DNA of 53,631 nucleotides from Pseudomonadota bacterium (GTDB lineage Bacteria; Pseudomonadota; Gammaproteobacteria; Burkholderiales; Thiobacillaceae). Below are positions 24,205 through 33,043 of this stretch, piece by piece (the stretch's first letter is position 1; each line of letters begins with the position of its first letter). The stretch lies in contig JAURYL010000040.1 of assembly GCA_030653935.1 (NCBI GenBank), positions 1 to 53,631 on the forward strand. The letters run 5' to 3'. The notes below the pieces were generated by a model that was given only the letters and a program-made list of their open reading frames with translations, did no database searches and was not told the origin of the DNA. A program made the position numbers and the translations under genes.

Positions 24205-24294
24205 CACTACCGGTAGTGACGTAGGTTGGGCAAAGCGAGGCGTGCCCAACATCGCGACGGTTCGTTGGGCACGCTTCGCTTTGCCCAACCTACG
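24205..24294. repeat. Palindrome and MITE-like hairpin after the ndvB relic
   Basis: CACTACCGGTAGTG (24205-24218) is a perfect 14-bp palindrome. Next to it, CGTAGGTTGGGCAAAGCG (arm 24220-24250) pairs with the inverted arm 24264-24294 over about 31 bases with little mismatch. The element has the CGTAGG/CCTACG ends also seen at 2746-2828. The whole 24109-24403 gap has no coding sequence. Confidence 0.75.
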
Positions 24295-24403
24295 CCCTGT
24301 TGCTGTATTCAGCCGCCCGCCAGCCGAAAATACTTGCCATGACTATTTGAGTAATTACGTGTTTCCCATGAGCCTTAATCCCCGCTCAAATCGCGGCAAC
24401 GGA

Positions 24404-25123
24404 TCAGTGAAGCCGTGAGTCCGCGAGCAGGCGATCATTCTCCTTCTTGACCACCGCATAGCACTCGCACACCCGCGCCTCCAGACCCTTGCGATCAAGC
24501 ACGGTGATGTGGCCGCGGTGGTAATCGATCAGGCCGGCCCTATGAAGGTTGCCGGCGGCCTCGGTGACCCCCTCGCGGCGCACCCCGAGCATGTTGGCGA
24601 TCAGTTCCTGAGTCATGACCAATTCGTTCGATGGGAGGCGGTCGAGGCTGAGGAGCAGCCAGCGGCAGAGTTGCTGGTCTACGGAATGATGCCGGTTGCA
24701 TACCGCCGTCTGCGCCATCTGGGTCAGCAAGGCCTGGGTGTAGCGAAGAAGAAGACGCTGCATCGGGCCGGCGCGAAAGAACTCTGCCTTCAACAGCGGC
24801 CCCTTCAAGCGGTAGGCGTGGCCGGCACTTTGCACCACGGCCTGGCTGGTTGTGGTTTCTCCACCCATGAACAGCGAAACACCGACAACGCCCTCGTTGC
24901 CCACTCCGGCGGATTCGGACGATGCGCCGGATTCCATGACGTAATGCAGCGAGACGATGGCGGTGGTGGGGAAATAGGCGTGCCGCATCTGGCCGTCGGG
25001 CTCGTAGAGCATTTCACCGAGCGGTAACGGGACCAGTTGCAGATGCGCGGCCAGGGACTCGAATTCCGCCGTGGGCAGGGCGGCGAGAAGATGGTTCTGA
25101 TTCGGGCTAGGAGAGGTGGACAT
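24404..25123 (-). CDS. Crp/Fnr-family transcription regulator
   Basis: This is a 239-residue regulator. The N-terminal half is a cyclic-nucleotide-binding-type beta roll (MLYEPDGQMRHAYFPTTAIVSL; GVVGVSLFMGG). The C-terminal half is a Crp-type winged helix (MTQELIANMLGVRREGVTEAAGNLH, about 170-194). The FNR iron-sulfur Cys set is absent, and the usual cAMP contacts are not evident, so the ligand is unknown. The start overlaps the end of the REC-PAS gene by 17 bases, making it the last gene of the signalling operon. This subfamily (YFPTTAIVSL type) is common in beta-proteobacteria near sensory genes. Confidence 0.85.
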   Translation of the reverse strand: MSTSPSPNQNHLLAALPTAEFESLAAHLQLVPLPLGEMLYEPDGQMRHAYFPTTAIVSLHYVMESGASSESAGVGNEGVVGVSLFMGGETTTSQAVVQSAGHAYRLKGPLLKAEFFRAGPMQRLLLRYTQALLTQMAQTAVCNRHHSVDQQLCRWLLLSLDRLPSNELVMTQELIANMLGVRREGVTEAAGNLHRAGLIDYHRGHITVLDRKGLEARVCECYAVVKKENDRLLADSRLH

Positions 25124-25955
25124 CGCTGAGCGTCAATTCCTTGCTGGTGACTTCCACACCGATCCCGCGATAACCGATGAAGCGGCTGGATTGGGTGAAC
25201 ATCGGCTCGCCACTCACCCGGAACTGTTGTTTCGAGCCATCGGCGTTGACGCGGCTGAACAGGAAATCCAGGAAGGGTTGGCGGGTGGCGATGGTCGTTT
25301 GCAGGATCTTCCGCTCCGCCTCATTCCAGCCGGCCGCCTGAACCGCCCCGACATCGCCCGCCAGGCCGTCCACCTGAATACCGAGCATTTCCAGGACCGG
25401 GCCGGAAACCTTGGTGAAGTGCATGTTCTCGTCCTGCTCCCAGTACCAGTCGGAGGCCAGTTCGGTGAGGCTGCGATAGCGCGCTTCGCTCTCGCGCAGT
25501 TGGGCGGTCCGTTCCCGTACCGTCTGTTCCAGCTCCTGGTTGTAGTCCTCGAGTTTTTTGTACAACAGGCGTACTTCCAGCATGTTGTGGATGCGCGTCC
25601 TGACTTCGACCAAATCGAACGGCTTGCTGATGAAGTCCCTGGCGCCGGCCTGCAGGGCGCGCAGTTTGTGACCGGGTTGGGCGGTGATTACCAGCACCGG
25701 CAGGTAGCTATCCGCTTCGTTGGTCTTGAGGCCTTCCATCACCTGGAATCCATCCATGCCGGGCATCTGCAGGTCGAGCAGGATCAGGTCGTAGTGGATA
25801 TTGCGATGCAGCGCGCAGACTTCGTGCGGATTCATGGTCGTGTCCACGTTCTGGTAGCCGGCTTCACGCAGCAGATCTTCCAGCAGCTGCACATTGGCTT
25901 CCTGGTCGTCCACGATCAGAACGCTGGCGTTAAGAATTTCTTGTTCGCTAATCAT
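25107..25955 (-). CDS. Response regulator with REC and PAS domains
   Basis: This 282-residue protein has no DNA-binding or enzymatic output. The receiver domain (1-125) has DD (16-17), phospho-acceptor Asp61 in LILLDLQMPGMDG, and Lys in SKPFD. A short coiled coil (about 130-157) leads to a PAS domain (SLTELASDWYWEQDENMHF onward). The receiver closely parallels the neighbouring REC-GGDEF protein, including the start MIS...VDDQEANV, so the two are likely paralogues. It may relay the hybrid kinase signal to the Crp-type regulator or to another kinase. It is separated from the upstream gene by a 207-base gap holding a hairpin element. Confidence 0.85.
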   Translation of the reverse strand: MISEQEILNASVLIVDDQEANVQLLEDLLREAGYQNVDTTMNPHEVCALHRNIHYDLILLDLQMPGMDGFQVMEGLKTNEADSYLPVLVITAQPGHKLRALQAGARDFISKPFDLVEVRTRIHNMLEVRLLYKKLEDYNQELEQTVRERTAQLRESEARYRSLTELASDWYWEQDENMHFTKVSGPVLEMLGIQVDGLAGDVGAVQAAGWNEAERKILQTTIATRQPFLDFLFSRVNADGSKQQFRVSGEPMFTQSSRFIGYRGIGVEVTSKELTLSDVHLS

Positions 25956-26020
25956 TATCTTTGTCCTCGTTCGTTCACTTGCTCAGATCCAATCCTGTGA
26001 GGGCAGCACCGTAGCTTGGG

Positions 26021-26132
26021 CCGTCATTCCCGAGTGCTTTTATCGGGAATCCAGTTCGTTCATCAAACCAAGACTGAAAAGCCAGTCAGGTGGCGGATCT
26101 GGATTCCCGATAAAAGCACTCGGGAATGACGG
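26021..26132. repeat. MITE-like element with 34-bp perfect inverted repeats
   Basis: CCGTCATTCCCGAGTGC... at 26021-26054 is the exact inverted complement of 26099-26132, around a 44-base centre. It lies between two genes of the signalling operon and could form a strong mRNA hairpin there. A half-copy start (GTCATTCCCGAGTCG) is seen at about 50,368. Confidence 0.8.
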
Positions 26133-26162
26133 ATTCAAAACGGTTATGCGTAATCACTTACG

Positions 26163-27119
26163 TCAACCCCGCGCCATCGCTGACAGGTCGCCATGCGCCG
26201 CGATGCGGTAGTCGTTCTTGCCTGATCGCTTGGCCTCATGCAAGGCCAGATCCGCGCGCTTCAGCAGCGTTTCCACATCCTCCCCATGCTGGGGATAGAT
26301 GCCGACCCCGACGCTGGCGGTCACGCTCACGCTGCGCTCTTGCATGCGATAGGGTTGTGACACAGCCTGGATCACTTTTGACGCCAACCTGGCCACGGCG
26401 TCGGCATGGCTTATTTCCCACAAGCCGATCACGAATTCGTCGCCCCCCATGCGCGCCACCGTGTCCTCTTGCCGTACCGCGGCCTCCAGGCGCGCGGCGA
26501 CCATCCGCAGCAGCGCGTCGCCCGCATCGTGCCCCAGGGTGTCATTGATCTGCTTGAACCCATCCAGATCCAGATACATCACCGCCATCGTGCTTTTGTT
26601 CCTGTGCGCATGGGCGATGGACAACTCAAGCCGGTCAAACAACAGCCGTCTATTCGGCAGCCCGGTCAGCGAGTCATGCAGCGCCAGAGATTCCAGGGCA
26701 CGGCTGTAATCCTCCAGTTGCTGGTACAACAAGCGCACTTCCAGCAGGTTGTGAATGCGCATCCTGGCTTCCATCAAATCGAATGGTTTGCTGATGAAGT
26801 CTTTCGCGCCGGCGGCCAGTGCCCGCAGCTTGAGGTCCGGCTCGGCCGTCATCACGAGTACGGGAAGGTAAGCATCGGCTTCGATTTCCTTCAGGCCTTC
26901 CATGACCTGAAAGCCATCCAGGCCGGGCATCTGCAGATCGAGCACGATCAGGTCGTAGTGATGGGCGCGATGCAGTTCACAAACGGCCTGCGGGTCCATG
27001 GTCGACGCAATACAGCGATAGCCGGCATCACCCAGCATTTCCACCAGCAACAGCACATTGGCTTCCTGGTCATCCACGATCAGGATGCTGGCGGCGAAAA
27101 TATCGTCAGAGCTGATCAT
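26163..27119 (-). CDS. Response regulator with diguanylate cyclase (REC-GGDEF)
   Basis: This 318-residue protein should make c-di-GMP when phosphorylated. The receiver domain has Asp61 (LIVLDLQMPGLDG), and the active site GGDEF is at 225-229. The inhibitory I-site RQED lies at 216-219, exactly five residues before it, so product inhibition is expected. The domain starts at HDSLTGLPNR. The start codon overlaps the hybrid kinase stop by one base (TAATG), which implies that the kinase is its cognate partner. Confidence 0.92.
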   Translation of the reverse strand: MISSDDIFAASILIVDDQEANVLLLVEMLGDAGYRCIASTMDPQAVCELHRAHHYDLIVLDLQMPGLDGFQVMEGLKEIEADAYLPVLVMTAEPDLKLRALAAGAKDFISKPFDLMEARMRIHNLLEVRLLYQQLEDYSRALESLALHDSLTGLPNRRLLFDRLELSIAHAHRNKSTMAVMYLDLDGFKQINDTLGHDAGDALLRMVAARLEAAVRQEDTVARMGGDEFVIGLWEISHADAVARLASKVIQAVSQPYRMQERSVSVTASVGVGIYPQHGEDVETLLKRADLALHEAKRSGKNDYRIAAHGDLSAMARG

Positions 27120-29689
27120 TACGCAGGTTCCGGTATCACCGCGCCGTCTGATCCTGTTTCCGCAAGCGCCAGCGCCTGATCCAGCGCCACCAAGAATTCG
27201 TTGACTTTGATCGGCTTGGTGAGGTAGCGGAAAAATCCAGCCTCCAGGCCCTTCTCGATATCGCGCGGCATGGCATTGGCACTGATGGCGAGCACCGGAA
27301 TGCGTGCCGTCAGCGGATCTTCACGCAGGATTGTCAGCACTTGAAAGCCGCTGATACCAGGCAAATTGATGTCCATCAGGATTACATCCGGGCGATGGGC
27401 GCGCGCCAGCGCGATGCCGAGATTGCCATCGCTCGCGCTCAGCAGGCGCACATGCGGGTGGTCCTCGATGATTTGCTCGACCAGCATCAGGTTGGCCGGA
27501 TTGTCTTCCACATAGAGCAGGGTGCGCAGCGCCGCGTTTCCCTGGGCTTGCGGCGCGAATTCCGTGGGCATCGCATTGCCGGCGGCAAGCTGTGGCATAA
27601 CGTCGCGGATGATTTCGACCCAGAAATCGCTGCCCATCCCGACCGTGCTTTCCACACCGATGGTGCCGCCCATCAGTTCGACCAGTTGCTTGGCGACCAC
27701 CAGGCCGATACCCGTCCCTTCTTCGCTGCCGGCCTCTTGTCCGAGACGATTGAACGGCTGAAATAGCTGCGCCAATTTTTCCGCAGGCAACCCCATGCCG
27801 CTGTCTTTGATGCTGATGCGTATGCGTTCCGGCGTGATCGCGGTGCACGCCACCCTGACGGTTCCCTGCGCGCAGTTGTATTTGATCGCATTGGAAAGCA
27901 GGTTGATCAGCACCTGCTTGATTCGGATTTGATCGGCATTGATAAACCAGGTGCTGTCGAATGGAAGAAAGTTCATCTGGATGCCGCGCTGTTGCGCCTG
28001 CGGTTCGATCATGGCCTGGCATTCGCGCATGACCTCGGTCAGCGACACCGCTTCTTGCGACAGCGATAGCTTGCCGGACTCGATCACCGCGAGATCGAGG
28101 ATTTCGTTGATCAGATCCAGTAGATACCAGCCTGCTTTGATGATCTGGTTCAGCCTGACCCCCTGAGCGTCCGTGGGCGTCGGTGAACCCGTCTCCAGCA
28201 ACTGGGCGAAGCCGAGAATGGCATTGAGCGGGGTGCGCAACTCATGGCTCATGCTGGAAAGGAAATTCGATTTGGCGAGGTTGGCTTTTTCCGCCACCAA
28301 TTTGGCGCTTTCCAGTTCGGTGTTCTTGTCCAGCAGCACCTGGTCCAGGCGTTTGCGCTCAGTGATGTCGCGCGCGGCGGCGAACACACCCTGTAGCTTC
28401 CCGTCGGCACTGTAGAAGGTGGCCGCGTTGTAGGACACCACCGTTTCCCCGTTGCGCTTGTGGTTCGCGGTGAGTTCGTAGTCGGTCACTTTCTTTTCGC
28501 TCAGCACCCGCTTGATACCCGCCTCGGCCCGCTCCGGGTCAGTGAAATAATTTTTGAACGGCGTGCCGATCAACTCGTCTCGCGTGCAACCGGTAAGCGC
28601 CTCCATCTGTTGGTTGACGTCGGTAATGGTGCCGGATGGATCGGCCATCATCAGCGCATCGATGTTGGATTCGATGAGCGAGCGCGTGTAGAACTGCTGG
28701 TCGCGCAAGGCCTGCTGCACGGCATATTCCCCGGTGACATCGCGGAACACCAACACGGCGCCGATCACCTGGCCGTCGCGGTCGCGAATCGGTGCGCAAC
28801 TGTCGGCGATATCGCACTCGCTACCATCGTGTGCAATCAGTACGGTGTGGTTGGCCAGGCCCTGGATCGTGCCATGCGCCAAAGTGGCTATGACCGGGAT
28901 AGTGGCGGGGAGACGGGTTTCCTTGTTGATGATGTGAAAAATCTCGTCCACCGGGCGACCGGTGGCTGCCGCCTGCGTCCAACCGGTGAGCTTTTGCGCC
29001 AAGGGGTTCAGGAGCGTCACACGCCCATCCGCATCGGTGGCGATCACCGCATCACCAATGGAGTTGAGCGTAACGGCAAGCTTTTCCTCGCTGACCTGCA
29101 AGGTGACGTTGGTCTGTTGCAGTCGTTTATTCGTTTCCTCCTGAGCCTCGAGTAAATGCTGGCGCTCTGCCTCGATCTGCTTGCGCGCGGTATTGTCGGT
29201 GCCGATCAATAGATAACCGATGATGGCGCGTTGATCGTCGCGCAGCGCGGTGACCGACACGACGGCCGGAAAGCGGCTACCGTCCTTGCGGATGTAGGTC
29301 AGCTCGTAGATGTCCTCGATGCCGCGCGAGGCTTTGAACACCAATGCCTCGAAGCCCGGCTCGATCTGGGTGCCGAGTTCGACGCTCAAGGCCTTGGCGC
29401 GCGCGATCACTTCCCGCGGATCGGAAATGTCGGCCGGGGTGATCTTGTTCAGGACATCGGCGGCCGCGTAGCCGAGCATGCGTTCGGCGCCGACATTGAA
29501 TATTTGAATGACGCCCTTCTCGTCGGTGGCGATGCTCGAAAAGTTGGCGCTGTTGAGAATCGCATTCTGCAAGGCGCCCGTTTTCAGCAACGTGACCTGG
29601 CGCCGCGCTTCCGTACTGCCGTTCGCGTTTGCGTTTGCGTTTCCGGCGGCGTCGGCAAGGAGGGGCGGGTTTCCTGTTTCAGGCATGGT
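27119..29689 (-). CDS. Cytoplasmic hybrid sensor histidine kinase (multi-PAS, HisKA, HATPase, REC)
   Basis: This 856-residue kinase has no membrane helices. Three to four PAS domains fill about 35-460: one from NAILNSANFSSIATDEKG, one from LNSIGDAVIATDADGRV and one from SNIDALMMADPSGTITD. The dimerisation domain has His482 in SHELRTPLNAI. The ATPase part has NLLSNAIKYN and GTGIGLVVAKQL. A C-terminal receiver has Asp773 (LMDINLPGISG). The signal is unknown. The chosen ATG at 29689 (MPETGNPP) has GGAAC upstream. An in-frame extension to 29926 is very Cys-rich and unlike any PAS protein, so it was left out. This is the first gene of the signalling operon. Confidence 0.88.
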   Translation of the reverse strand, partial: TMPETGNPPLLADAAGNANANANGSTEARRQVTLLKTGALQNAILNSANFSSIATDEKGVIQIFNVGAERMLGYAAADVLNKITPADISDPREVIARAKALSVELGTQIEPGFEALVFKASRGIEDIYELTYIRKDGSRFPAVVSVTALRDDQRAIIGYLLIGTDNTARKQIEAERQHLLEAQEETNKRLQQTNVTLQVSEEKLAVTLNSIGDAVIATDADGRVTLLNPLAQKLTGWTQAAATGRPVDEIFHIINKETRLPATIPVIATLAHGTIQGLANHTVLIAHDGSECDIADSCAPIRDRDGQVIGAVLVFRDVTGEYAVQQALRDQQFYTRSLIESNIDALMMADPSGTITDVNQQMEALTGCTRDELIGTPFKNYFTDPERAEAGIKRVLSEKKVTDYELTANHKRNGETVVSYNAATFYSADGKLQGVFAAARDITERKRLDQVLLDKNTELESAKLVAEKANLAKSNFLSSMSHELRTPLNAILGFAQLLETGSPTPTDAQGVRLNQIIKAGWYLLDLINEILDLAVIESGKLSLSQEAVSLTEVMRECQAMIEPQAQQRGIQMNFLPFDSTWFINADQIRIKQVLINLLSNAIKYNCAQGTVRVACTAITPERIRISIKDSGMGLPAEKLAQLFQPFNRLGQEAGSEEGTGIGLVVAKQLVELMGGTIGVESTVGMGSDFWVEIIRDVMPQLAAGNAMPTEFAPQAQGNAALRTLLYVEDNPANLMLVEQIIEDHPHVRLLSASDGNLGIALARAHRPDVILMDINLPGISGFQVLTILREDPLTARIPVLAISANAMPRDIEKGLEAGFFRYLTKPIKVNEFLVALDQALALAETGSDGAVIPEPA

Positions 29690-30034
29690 TGAGTTCCATA
29701 AAAAGCGGACGATGATCGGGAGGAGACGGCACTGGCAGGGCCGACAACAACAAATCGAGTCGCCACAGTCGGAACAGACATCACATCTGTTCCACGGAGG
29801 TTGCTGATCATCACCGCCTTTTCGAATGCAATCTGTTCGCTGACACACATAGGCACCGATCTCTCGGAAATTCGCGCTATGAGCGTTAGCGCACGGACTT
29901 GACCCGCCACGCGGCCTATCTTGCACGGAGGCCCTACCGAATACACATGAATTTTTCGTCGGGGATCACTACCCCTGCGCCAGATGGTCACGCACTAGCT
30001 GGCCTGTTCGGCCACCTTTCTTGAAGGAACTGAT
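29690..30034. other. Intergenic region between divergent kinase and repeat-protein genes
   Basis: These 345 bases should hold promoters for both genes. I see a small dyad TGGCC-TGTTC-GGCCA near 30,000-30,016 and a good Shine-Dalgarno (GAAGGAAC) before 30035. An open frame that extends the kinase N-terminus through this region encodes a Cys-rich, low-quality sequence. No RNA gene was recognised. Confidence 0.5.
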
Positions 30035-31504
30035 ATGAAACTCACACTTAAAACCCTGAATGTCGCCCTGTTTGCCATCGGGATCGGCAGTATTGCGGGC
30101 ACGGCCCTGGCCGAAGCTCGTTTCTATGACCCCTCGAATGAAGCGGCGGCTTCAGGCTACACAACGGGCTACCAACTGAATTCAACCATTGGTTGCCCAG
30201 GCCGGCAGTTGCTTGACCCGCCTTGCAAGCATGATGTCAAACCGGCGCCTGTTGTCGTACCTGAACCAATACCTGAACCAAAGGCCGCTCCCGCTCCCGC
30301 TCCCGCGCCCGTGCCTGTCGCCGCGGCGAATTCGTGCGCATTGCCGGTGGGGGCCTTCTCAGGCAAACAAATGCCCGCAAACGCTCGAGTCGGTGAGTGC
30401 TTTGCGAAAATCGCCCAGCCCGCCACCTTCCGTACCGAAAATATCCGCAAGCGCGTCAAGGAAGCCAGCGAGCGCATTGATATCGTCCCGGCCGTGTATG
30501 AGACCGTCAAAGAACGCGTGCTGATCAAGGAAGCGAGCGAGCGCATTGAAATCGTGCCGCCCGTTTACAAGGCTGTGAAGGTCCACGTTCAGAGCGAGGA
30601 AGTGCAAGTCGTCGTTCCGGCTATATATGAGACGGTCAGGGAGCGCGCACTGCTCAAGGACGCTAGCACCCGCTTGGTGGAAGTGCCTGCCGTCTATGAA
30701 AGTGTCGAGGAAAGAATCATGGTCAAGCCGGCCACCCAGAAGGCCATCGAGGTGCCTGCCGTCTATGAGAGCGTCACCGAGAAGAAACTGGTGCGCGAGG
30801 CTTACACCACCTGGGTACCCGGCACACAGACCAATATCCAGCGGTTTGACGCAACGACCGGTCAAATAATGTGTCTCATCGAGGTTCCCGCCGAGTACCA
30901 GACCATCACCCGCCAAGTGCTCAAGACCCCGGCAGCCGTCCGTTACGAAGATATCCCGGCTGAATACCAGATGGTCAGGAAGACCGTACTGAAAACCCCG
31001 ACCACAACAACCACCGTGCAGGTTCCAGCCGAATATGCCGAGCGGGAAGTCACGAAACTGATCACGCCGGCGACGACCGTCACCAAGGTTGTTCCGGTCG
31101 ACTATGAGCGTGAAATCATGACCATGGTCCAGCCCGCCACCGAGAAGCGTGTTGAGATCCCGGCCGTCTATACCGAACGCGAAGTCAACAAACTAATGGC
31201 CCCGGCCCGTGAAGTACGTGTTCCGATCCCGGCCGAATACGCCAATGTGGCGCAGGAAGTCCTGGTCTGCTCGGATCAGGAATACTGGACCAAGATCCTC
31301 TGCGACATCAACGCCTCGCCGGAGAAGATCGCGGAAATCCAGAAGTCCTTGCAGACCGCTGGCTTCTACCCTGGCTTCATTTCCGGCAAGGTCGACGCGA
31401 TGACCATGAATGCGGTCGCGGCCTTCCAGAAGGCCAGGGGCCTGCCGGTTGATGGTTACATCAACGTCGAAACGGTGAAAGCGCTGGGTGTATCACCCCA
31501 GTAA
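30035..31504 (+). CDS. Secreted 11-repeat protein with peptidoglycan-binding domain
   Basis: This 489-residue exported protein has a signal peptide (cut near ALA-EA), a Pro/Ala-rich linker (about 68-100) and about eleven degenerate repeats of roughly 24 residues. Each repeat centres on (V/I)PA-x-Y followed by x3-R/K-x-V-L-x-x-A (VPAVYETVKERVLIKEASER, VPAEYQTITRQVLKTPA, IPAVYTEREVNKLMAPA). The C-terminal 55 residues are a PG_binding_1 domain (IQKSLQTAGFYPGFISG, VAAFQKARGLPVDGYI). The repeats probably form an extended beta-rich stalk in the periplasm with the tail on the cell wall; this is inference. The start follows GAAGGAAC. It is a single-gene unit with a terminator. Confidence 0.8.
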   Translation: MKLTLKTLNVALFAIGIGSIAGTALAEARFYDPSNEAAASGYTTGYQLNSTIGCPGRQLLDPPCKHDVKPAPVVVPEPIPEPKAAPAPAPAPVPVAAANSCALPVGAFSGKQMPANARVGECFAKIAQPATFRTENIRKRVKEASERIDIVPAVYETVKERVLIKEASERIEIVPPVYKAVKVHVQSEEVQVVVPAIYETVRERALLKDASTRLVEVPAVYESVEERIMVKPATQKAIEVPAVYESVTEKKLVREAYTTWVPGTQTNIQRFDATTGQIMCLIEVPAEYQTITRQVLKTPAAVRYEDIPAEYQMVRKTVLKTPTTTTTVQVPAEYAEREVTKLITPATTVTKVVPVDYEREIMTMVQPATEKRVEIPAVYTEREVNKLMAPAREVRVPIPAEYANVAQEVLVCSDQEYWTKILCDINASPEKIAEIQKSLQTAGFYPGFISGKVDAMTMNAVAAFQKARGLPVDGYINVETVKALGVSPQ

Positions 31505-31512
31505 GTAAAGGT

Positions 31513-31565
31513 ACGGTTCCTGGAATATCAGGAACCGTTCGATGCGCCCAATACTGATTGGGTGC
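31513..31565 (+). terminator. Two successive terminator hairpins
   Basis: CGGTTCCTG-loop-CAGGAACCG (31514-31537) follows the stop by about ten bases. It is followed by GCGCCCAAT-ACTG-ATTGGGTGC (31544-31565) and ATTTATTTG. The second is the better Rho-independent candidate. The remainder of the gap to 31781 shows nothing clear. Confidence 0.65.
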
Positions 31566-31781
31566 ATTTATTTGTACGCCCAGTATGGGCAGGCTCTTGA
31601 GGGTGCAAGCGCCTCCGCGAGCCGGCCACAGCGCCTTCCTCGCTCCTGGGATGAGCTACGGCGGTACGCGAAAAAAGACCGCTCATAGGTACGCTAGCGC
31701 ACGGAGCGATGCTAGAAAGAAGAAGACAGTCGGTTAGAGTAGCCCGCCGTGAATACGGTACAACCCGCAATGGAGAAAAGT

Positions 31782-32096
31782 ATGGAAAAGCTCGCTAATG
31801 AAGTTACCAAAGAACAATTGATCGCTGATTTCAACGTCGTGGTGGCGGATGCCGAGGCGCTGCTGAGAGCGACCGCCAATCAGGGCGGCGAGAAGCTGGC
31901 CGAAGTACGTGCCAAGACGGAAGAGTCCTTGAGGGTGGTGAAAGCCAGGATGGTCGATGCGCAAGAGGCGCTGGTGATCAAAACCAGAGCGGCGGCCAAG
32001 GCTACCGATGTGTATGTCCACGAGAACCCATGGAATGCCGTCGGTGTCGCCGCCGCTGTCGGCCTGCTGGTGGGTTTCCTCATGGGCCGTCGCTAG
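31782..32096 (+). CDS. YqjD/ElaB-type membrane-anchored protein (DUF883)
   Basis: This 104-residue protein belongs to the DUF883 family, whose E. coli members YqjD and ElaB sit in the inner membrane and bind stationary-phase ribosomes. An amphipathic helical body (about 5-75) is followed by the family hallmark VHENPWNAVGVAAAVGLLVGFLMGRR, a single C-terminal membrane anchor. ATG 31782 has GGAG six bases upstream, while the earlier GTG at 31749 has no such site. It heads a yqjD-yqjE-yqjK-like cluster. Confidence 0.88.
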   Translation: MEKLANEVTKEQLIADFNVVVADAEALLRATANQGGEKLAEVRAKTEESLRVVKARMVDAQEALVIKTRAAAKATDVYVHENPWNAVGVAAAVGLLVGFLMGRR

Positions 32097-32106
32097 GCAC
32101 GCCGCC

Positions 32107-32499
32107 ATGCCAGAGAATTCTCCCGGCGCGGGCAAGGGGTTGCTCGCATCGCTGACCGCGCTGGCGGCAACCCTGGTTGCCATCGCGCATACGCGACTCG
32201 ATCTGTTGTCCTCGGACCTGGAGGAGGAACGGGCGCATTTGTTCTCGCTGTTGATGCTGGCACTGGTCGCCCTGTTTTGCCTCGGGGTGGGCGTGCTGCT
32301 GGCAACGCTCCTGCTGGTGGCCGCATTCTGGGACACCCACCGCATCTTGGTGTTGGCAGTGCTTGCCGGGTTGTTTCTGGCAAGCGGCGGGGCGGCGGGG
32401 TGGTTCGTCCTGCACAAAGCGAGGACCAAGCCGAGGATATTCGCCGCGAGCATGTCGGAGTTGTTGAAAGACCGGCAGCAGCTCGTTTCCCGCCCATGA
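32107..32499 (+). CDS. YqjE-like membrane protein (phage holin superfamily III fold)
   Basis: This 130-residue protein has a soluble N-terminus (GLLASLTALAATLVAIAHTRLDLLSSDLEEE) and two membrane helices (about 45-72 and 78-100). It matches the YqjE/Phage_holin_3_6 family by pattern and by its place after YqjD. Although databases may call it a holin, the chromosomal cluster argues for an envelope role. It starts ten bases after yqjD and overlaps the next gene by four. Confidence 0.8.
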   Translation: MPENSPGAGKGLLASLTALAATLVAIAHTRLDLLSSDLEEERAHLFSLLMLALVALFCLGVGVLLATLLLVAAFWDTHRILVLAVLAGLFLASGGAAGWFVLHKARTKPRIFAASMSELLKDRQQLVSRP

Positions 32500-32774
32500 A
32501 CCAGAACCTGACCCGACTCACTGAACGGCGTGAACGCCTGGTTGCCCAGGCCGCGGCCCAACGAACCGCGCTGGCGCAAAACATCGAGCCGTGGCGCGTC
32601 CCCTTGGCGCTTGCGGACCAGGGGCTGTCCGCGCTGAGTTTTATCAAGCGCCATCCCGTCTGGCTAGTCGGCGGTGGCGTCTTGCTTGCGACGCTCCAGC
32701 GTAACCGCGTCGGCAAATGGCTGGAGCGCGGCTGGGTCACTTGGCAGATCGTGCAGAAACTGCGCGGCAGGTAG
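32496..32774 (+). CDS. YqjK-like protein
   Basis: This 92-residue protein overlaps the YqjE-like gene (ATGA). A basic helical N-terminus (LTERRERLVAQAAAQR) precedes one hydrophobic helix (PVWLVGGGVLLATL). The family is recognised by context as much as by sequence. Function is unknown. It is the last gene of the cluster, with no T-rich terminator; a hairpin element follows at 32847. Confidence 0.72.
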   Translation: MNQNLTRLTERRERLVAQAAAQRTALAQNIEPWRVPLALADQGLSALSFIKRHPVWLVGGGVLLATLQRNRVGKWLERGWVTWQIVQKLRGR

Positions 32775-32846
32775 CCGGGAACCCGAGAAACCCCTCTCAA
32801 GAAGCACATTGCAACCAACTGATTTGAAATGAAGTTTTCGCGCACA

Positions 32847-32929
32847 TGTAGCGCCGGCTTCCAGCCGGCGTCTTTCGAAACTGTCAGCCGCCTTTACTGT
32901 AAAGACGCCGGCTGGAAGCCGGCGCTACA
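32847..32929. repeat. MITE-like hairpin with 29-bp arms
   Basis: TGTAGCGCCGGCTTCC... (32847-32875) is inverted at 32901-32929. The ends GTAGCGC/GCGCTAC are the same as in the element at 36484-36554. It lies between the yqjK-like gene and AsmA. Confidence 0.8.
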
Positions 32930-32999
32930 CGCGAGGGGCATCGGCCGTGTTTCTTCTTCGGCGCAATTTGCGGCGGATGGCCGATTACTTCGCTGATTA

Positions 33000-33038
33000 G
33001 TCGTTCCCAATTTCGTGGGAATGACGGGTTTTTCGAGG
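33000..33038. repeat. Shortened copy of the GTCGTTCCC element
   Basis: It begins AGTCGTTCCC and ends GGGAATGACGGGTTTTTCGAGG, matching the outer parts of the elements at 38,486-38,560 and 45,286-45,365 but lacking their centre. With its T-run it may terminate AsmA-convergent transcription. Confidence 0.65.
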
Positions 33039-33043
33039 CACCC

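Noticed and set aside
29690..29926. N-terminal extension of the hybrid kinase with a cluster of Cys residues
   Set aside because: It looked like a possible metal-binding sensor segment. The Cys are in a stretch with no order, the region must hold promoters, and a normal start exists at 29689.
30470..31260. Repeat array as a CRISPR
   Set aside because: The periodicity is in the coding frame with degenerate third positions and no conserved DNA repeat or unique spacers.
32107..32499. Phage holin
   Set aside because: The gene lies in a yqjD-yqjE-yqjK-like cluster with no endolysin; the holin label comes from fold similarity only.
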